A stretch of 64,000 nt of DNA, from NCBI GenBank assembly GCA_029260055.1, contig JAJDDX010000424.1:24694-88693 (forward strand), written 5' to 3'. The DNA is from Phycisphaerae bacterium. Its GTDB lineage: Bacteria; Planctomycetota; Phycisphaerae; UBA1845. The translations under genes and the position numbers were made by a program. This document shows, one piece after another, positions 61,969 to 64,000 of this stretch (positions within the stretch are counted from its first letter, which is position 1; every line of letters begins with the position of its first letter). Under the pieces are notes generated by a model. The model had not been told where the DNA came from. It did no database searches and saw only the letters and a list, made by a program, of their open reading frames with translations.

Positions 61969-62949
61969 ATGGCCAAGAAGAAGTTTGAAGTCCGCCGCAA
62001 AGACCCGATCCTGAAACGCAGGACACCGTTGTTGTTCGCTCACCGTGGCGGAGCCGGAGAGGTGCCCGAGAGTACCGAAGAGGCTTTCCGGCATGCGGTA
62101 TGTTGCGGGGCCGACGTACTGGAACTGGACGTCGGGCTGACGAGTGATGGCGAACTGGTGGTATGGCACGGGCCCGGGCTCGAGAAGGTCCGCGGGAAGC
62201 GGCGCAGGTACACGAAGCGAGACAAGATCGGCGAATTCCGCTGGCGCGATCTTCGGGACAAGGTGTGGGTCCTGGATCCGGTGAGCGAACCCAAGTTCAT
62301 AGCCACCCCCCAGCGGCGCCTGTTGACGTTGAGCGACTTCTTCGCGGTCGTGGCGAAGCTGGAGCGCGAATTGGACAGGATGGGGAAGGCTCGGACGCTT
62401 GACATCAACATCGAACTCAAGAAGCCCAGTGGGGAGGCGCCGAACTGGACCCGCAGCGTGATTGATAGGCTGCTCGATATTGTCGACAAGGAGCCACGTC
62501 GTCGGAAGATCATCCTCGCCAGCGTGGGGCACAAGCGCCTGGCGGCCGTGCGACGGCGCATGGCGGCTCGCGGGCGTCACCATCCGACGAACCTTTCCTG
62601 GAGCGAGCAATGCGCCTTCTCCGAGTACATGAAGCCCGGATTGGTCACGCCGATTCTGAGCATCATCGATCTGAGCGTGGCTGAGGAGAAATGCCTGGCC
62701 AATCGCGCTTTCGAGACCTCTCACGCGTTGCTGGGCCGCCGCCTGGTGCGCGAAGTCCGCAAGCGGGACGGCTCACTCTATGTCTTCCTCACGGGCTTTT
62801 GGCCTGTCGGTGGCATCGATCACCGATCGACCGAGAAACTGAGGGAACCGCTGTTCAAGCTGTTGGACTCGGGCGTTGACGGCATCATGACTGACTATCC
62901 GCAGAGAGTCGGTGCGCTTGTTCGCGAGTGGAGGAAGGCGAACGCATAA
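61969..62949 (+). CDS. Glycerophosphodiester phosphodiesterase family protein
   Basis: This 326-residue TIM-barrel protein has the GDPD signature HRGGAGEVPESTEEAF (His25, Arg26, Glu34), ADVLELDVGLTSDGELVVWH (Glu52, Asp54, His67) and the closing MTDYPQRV. The usual PENT is PEST, but the Glu ligand is kept. It would hydrolyse a glycerophosphodiester or related phosphodiester to an alcohol and glycerol 3-phosphate. No signal peptide or lipobox is present. The middle has a basic insertion (KVRGKRRRYTKRDKIG) that could contact lipid head groups or nucleic acid. The gap to the previous gene is 157 bp and to the next 91 bp. Confidence 0.88.
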   Translation: MAKKKFEVRRKDPILKRRTPLLFAHRGGAGEVPESTEEAFRHAVCCGADVLELDVGLTSDGELVVWHGPGLEKVRGKRRRYTKRDKIGEFRWRDLRDKVWVLDPVSEPKFIATPQRRLLTLSDFFAVVAKLERELDRMGKARTLDINIELKKPSGEAPNWTRSVIDRLLDIVDKEPRRRKIILASVGHKRLAAVRRRMAARGRHHPTNLSWSEQCAFSEYMKPGLVTPILSIIDLSVAEEKCLANRAFETSHALLGRRLVREVRKRDGSLYVFLTGFWPVGGIDHRSTEKLREPLFKLLDSGVDGIMTDYPQRVGALVREWRKANA

Positions 62950-63040
62950 CCGTCCGCGAGCTGAACGAGCTGCTAGGGAATCCCGGGGCGTGGTCGCTGC
63001 GGCCCACCGGACGGTGTTCATTTCTGAAAGTGTGGGCCCT

Positions 63041-64000
63041 ATGGAACCCAAAGACGAATCAGACTCCGGGCGTGACAATGAAGCGGAACAGAAGGTTTCG
63101 CAGAAGTCCGGAGATGCCGCCGAGGGCGTCGACATGTTCGTCGATGGAGAAGAGGGGTCGAGCTCCTCGGCATCATCGAGCTCACCGCCGGTCGGGGAGA
63201 CATCGCCGGACGAATCCTCGGAGACGTCGCCGGCTGCAGATCGTCTGGATCCGCTGCTCCGGCACGCCTTGGCCATCACTGCGGTGTCCGTCGACGCCGA
63301 TGACATCTACAAAGAGAAACTCACACACACGAGTGTGAAGTGGGGGATGGGGCCTGCGCTACGAAGGAACGACGTAGTGCTCATGTACATCCCGAAAGGG
63401 CTCGTTCACCGTCTGGGCGCGAAGGGCGGGCGACCCGGCTTCTACGGTCTGTATCGGGTCGCTGCTGACACGCGAAAGCCCCAGAGGGAGGATTTCACCT
63501 GGCGGCACGAGGTCGACCTATCGGCGCGACTGGCCCTTGACCCGCCAATCACGATCGATGAGCTGCGCAGACATCCCGTGCTGCGTGATTGGGGCCAACT
63601 GAGGAAGAACTTCCGAGACGCGGGGCGTCTGAAGGAGCCGGTCGCCGAGCGGGAGGCACGCTCCCTGTGGGAACTCGTCCTGAATCGAATCATTCCGAAT
63701 CACTACTCGGATATCGAGGCGTTCCTCTCGGGGTGGTTCAGCGATCGCAGCGAGCCCGATCTCGGCGACTTGGAGTCGTTGAGGGGCGCGCCGTCCATCG
63801 GGGATGAGCCGGCGAAGATCGACCTGCTCGGACGGAGGGACCTTGTCAACGCTCTTGCCGCCATGCTCGACCATCCCGGCCAAGGCACGCCCTTTACGAT
63901 CGGGCTTCTCGGGAAGTGGGGCAGTGGCAAGACCAGTGTCATGACGCAGCTCGAGGAGTCGTTGAAGCCCGCGCAGGCCGACGAGGCCAAGGACGACGAC
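63041..64000 (+). CDS. EVE-domain - KAP-type P-loop NTPase (partial)
   Basis: The frame runs open from the ATG at 63041 through the window edge, giving 320 residues. About 65 acidic, Ser-rich residues come first. Residues about 85-215 look like an EVE (PUA-like) domain: KWGMGPALRRNDVVLMYIPK, FYGLYRVAADTRKP and LALDPPITIDELRRHPVLRD match the usual order of basic-pocket strand, shape strand and final helix. A KAP-type NTPase begins near residue 265 with DLLGRRDLVNALAAML and Walker A GLLGKWGSGKTSV. EVE domains recognise modified bases, and KAP NTPases are frequent in phage-defence and membrane-linked systems. The rest of the gene is outside the window. GTG at 63032 is a possible earlier start. 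Confidence 0.75.
   Translation, partial: MEPKDESDSGRDNEAEQKVSQKSGDAAEGVDMFVDGEEGSSSSASSSSPPVGETSPDESSETSPAADRLDPLLRHALAITAVSVDADDIYKEKLTHTSVKWGMGPALRRNDVVLMYIPKGLVHRLGAKGGRPGFYGLYRVAADTRKPQREDFTWRHEVDLSARLALDPPITIDELRRHPVLRDWGQLRKNFRDAGRLKEPVAEREARSLWELVLNRIIPNHYSDIEAFLSGWFSDRSEPDLGDLESLRGAPSIGDEPAKIDLLGRRDLVNALAAMLDHPGQGTPFTIGLLGKWGSGKTSVMTQLEESLKPAQADEAKDDD

Overview
The window comes from a GC-rich (roughly 60%) bacterium, most likely a planctomycete and probably a Phycisphaerae-type lineage. The basis is circumstantial but consistent: three ECF sigma factor genes each sit directly before a membrane protein (twice a Ser/Thr kinase), large secreted proteins carry dockerin-like, thrombospondin type 3-like or PDECD repeats, several proteins end in IPTL-CTERM-like sorting tails, and there are Tat-exported enzymes, a sulfatase, and a discoidin / HZS-alpha-like / cytochrome c / FGE-like multidomain protein. 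No rRNA, tRNA, CRISPR array, transposase or prophage was found.

Layout. 1-776 is the start of an efflux membrane-fusion protein. 1180-2007 is a methyltransferase. 2097-6120 (minus) encodes a CHAT-STAND-TPR protein and a small companion. 6387-7038 has a dockerin remnant and a lipoprotein. 7348-9029 is a sigma factor with a probable membrane anti-sigma factor, ended by a good intrinsic terminator. 9265-10845 is a benzoate-CoA ligase-like enzyme. 11053-14089 is a two-gene ABC importer made of two fusion proteins. 14433-18239 holds a secreted beta-propeller protein, an amidohydrolase and an orphan response regulator without its phosphoacceptor. 18724-21878 is a sigma factor and kinase pair. 21913-23985 holds a secreted Cys-rich peptide and an unknown acidic protein. 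24075-31149 is an array of tandem paralogs, the last fused to a 1300-residue surface protein. 31453-40922 is a probable seven-gene catabolic operon (sugar-isomerase-like cupin, VOC protein, DhaK, DhaL, LsrF-type aldolase/thiolase, two secreted c-type cytochrome proteins), divergent from an IclR regulator at 41172. 42194-46458 has an M1 metallopeptidase and a GNAT-like protein. 46611-52145 is a giant repeat protein. 52321-57349 is a sigma factor, a TPR kinase and a sulfatase. 57385-60582 is a DUF4062-STAND protein. 61155-64000 has a permuted papain-fold protein, a GDPD phosphodiesterase and the start of an EVE-KAP NTPase.

The most unusual points are: the seven-gene operon joining a phosphosugar kinase/aldolase module to exported heme proteins, with candidate IclR operators; six repeats in the giant protein spaced exactly 531 bp apart and alternating in subtype; the in-frame fusion of a tandem paralog at a 9-bp direct repeat; three unrelated conflict-type NTPases (CHAT-STAND-TPR, DUF4062-STAND, EVE-KAP); and the response regulator with Gly at the phosphorylation site. 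All calls rest on reading sequence and remembered family motifs; no search was run.
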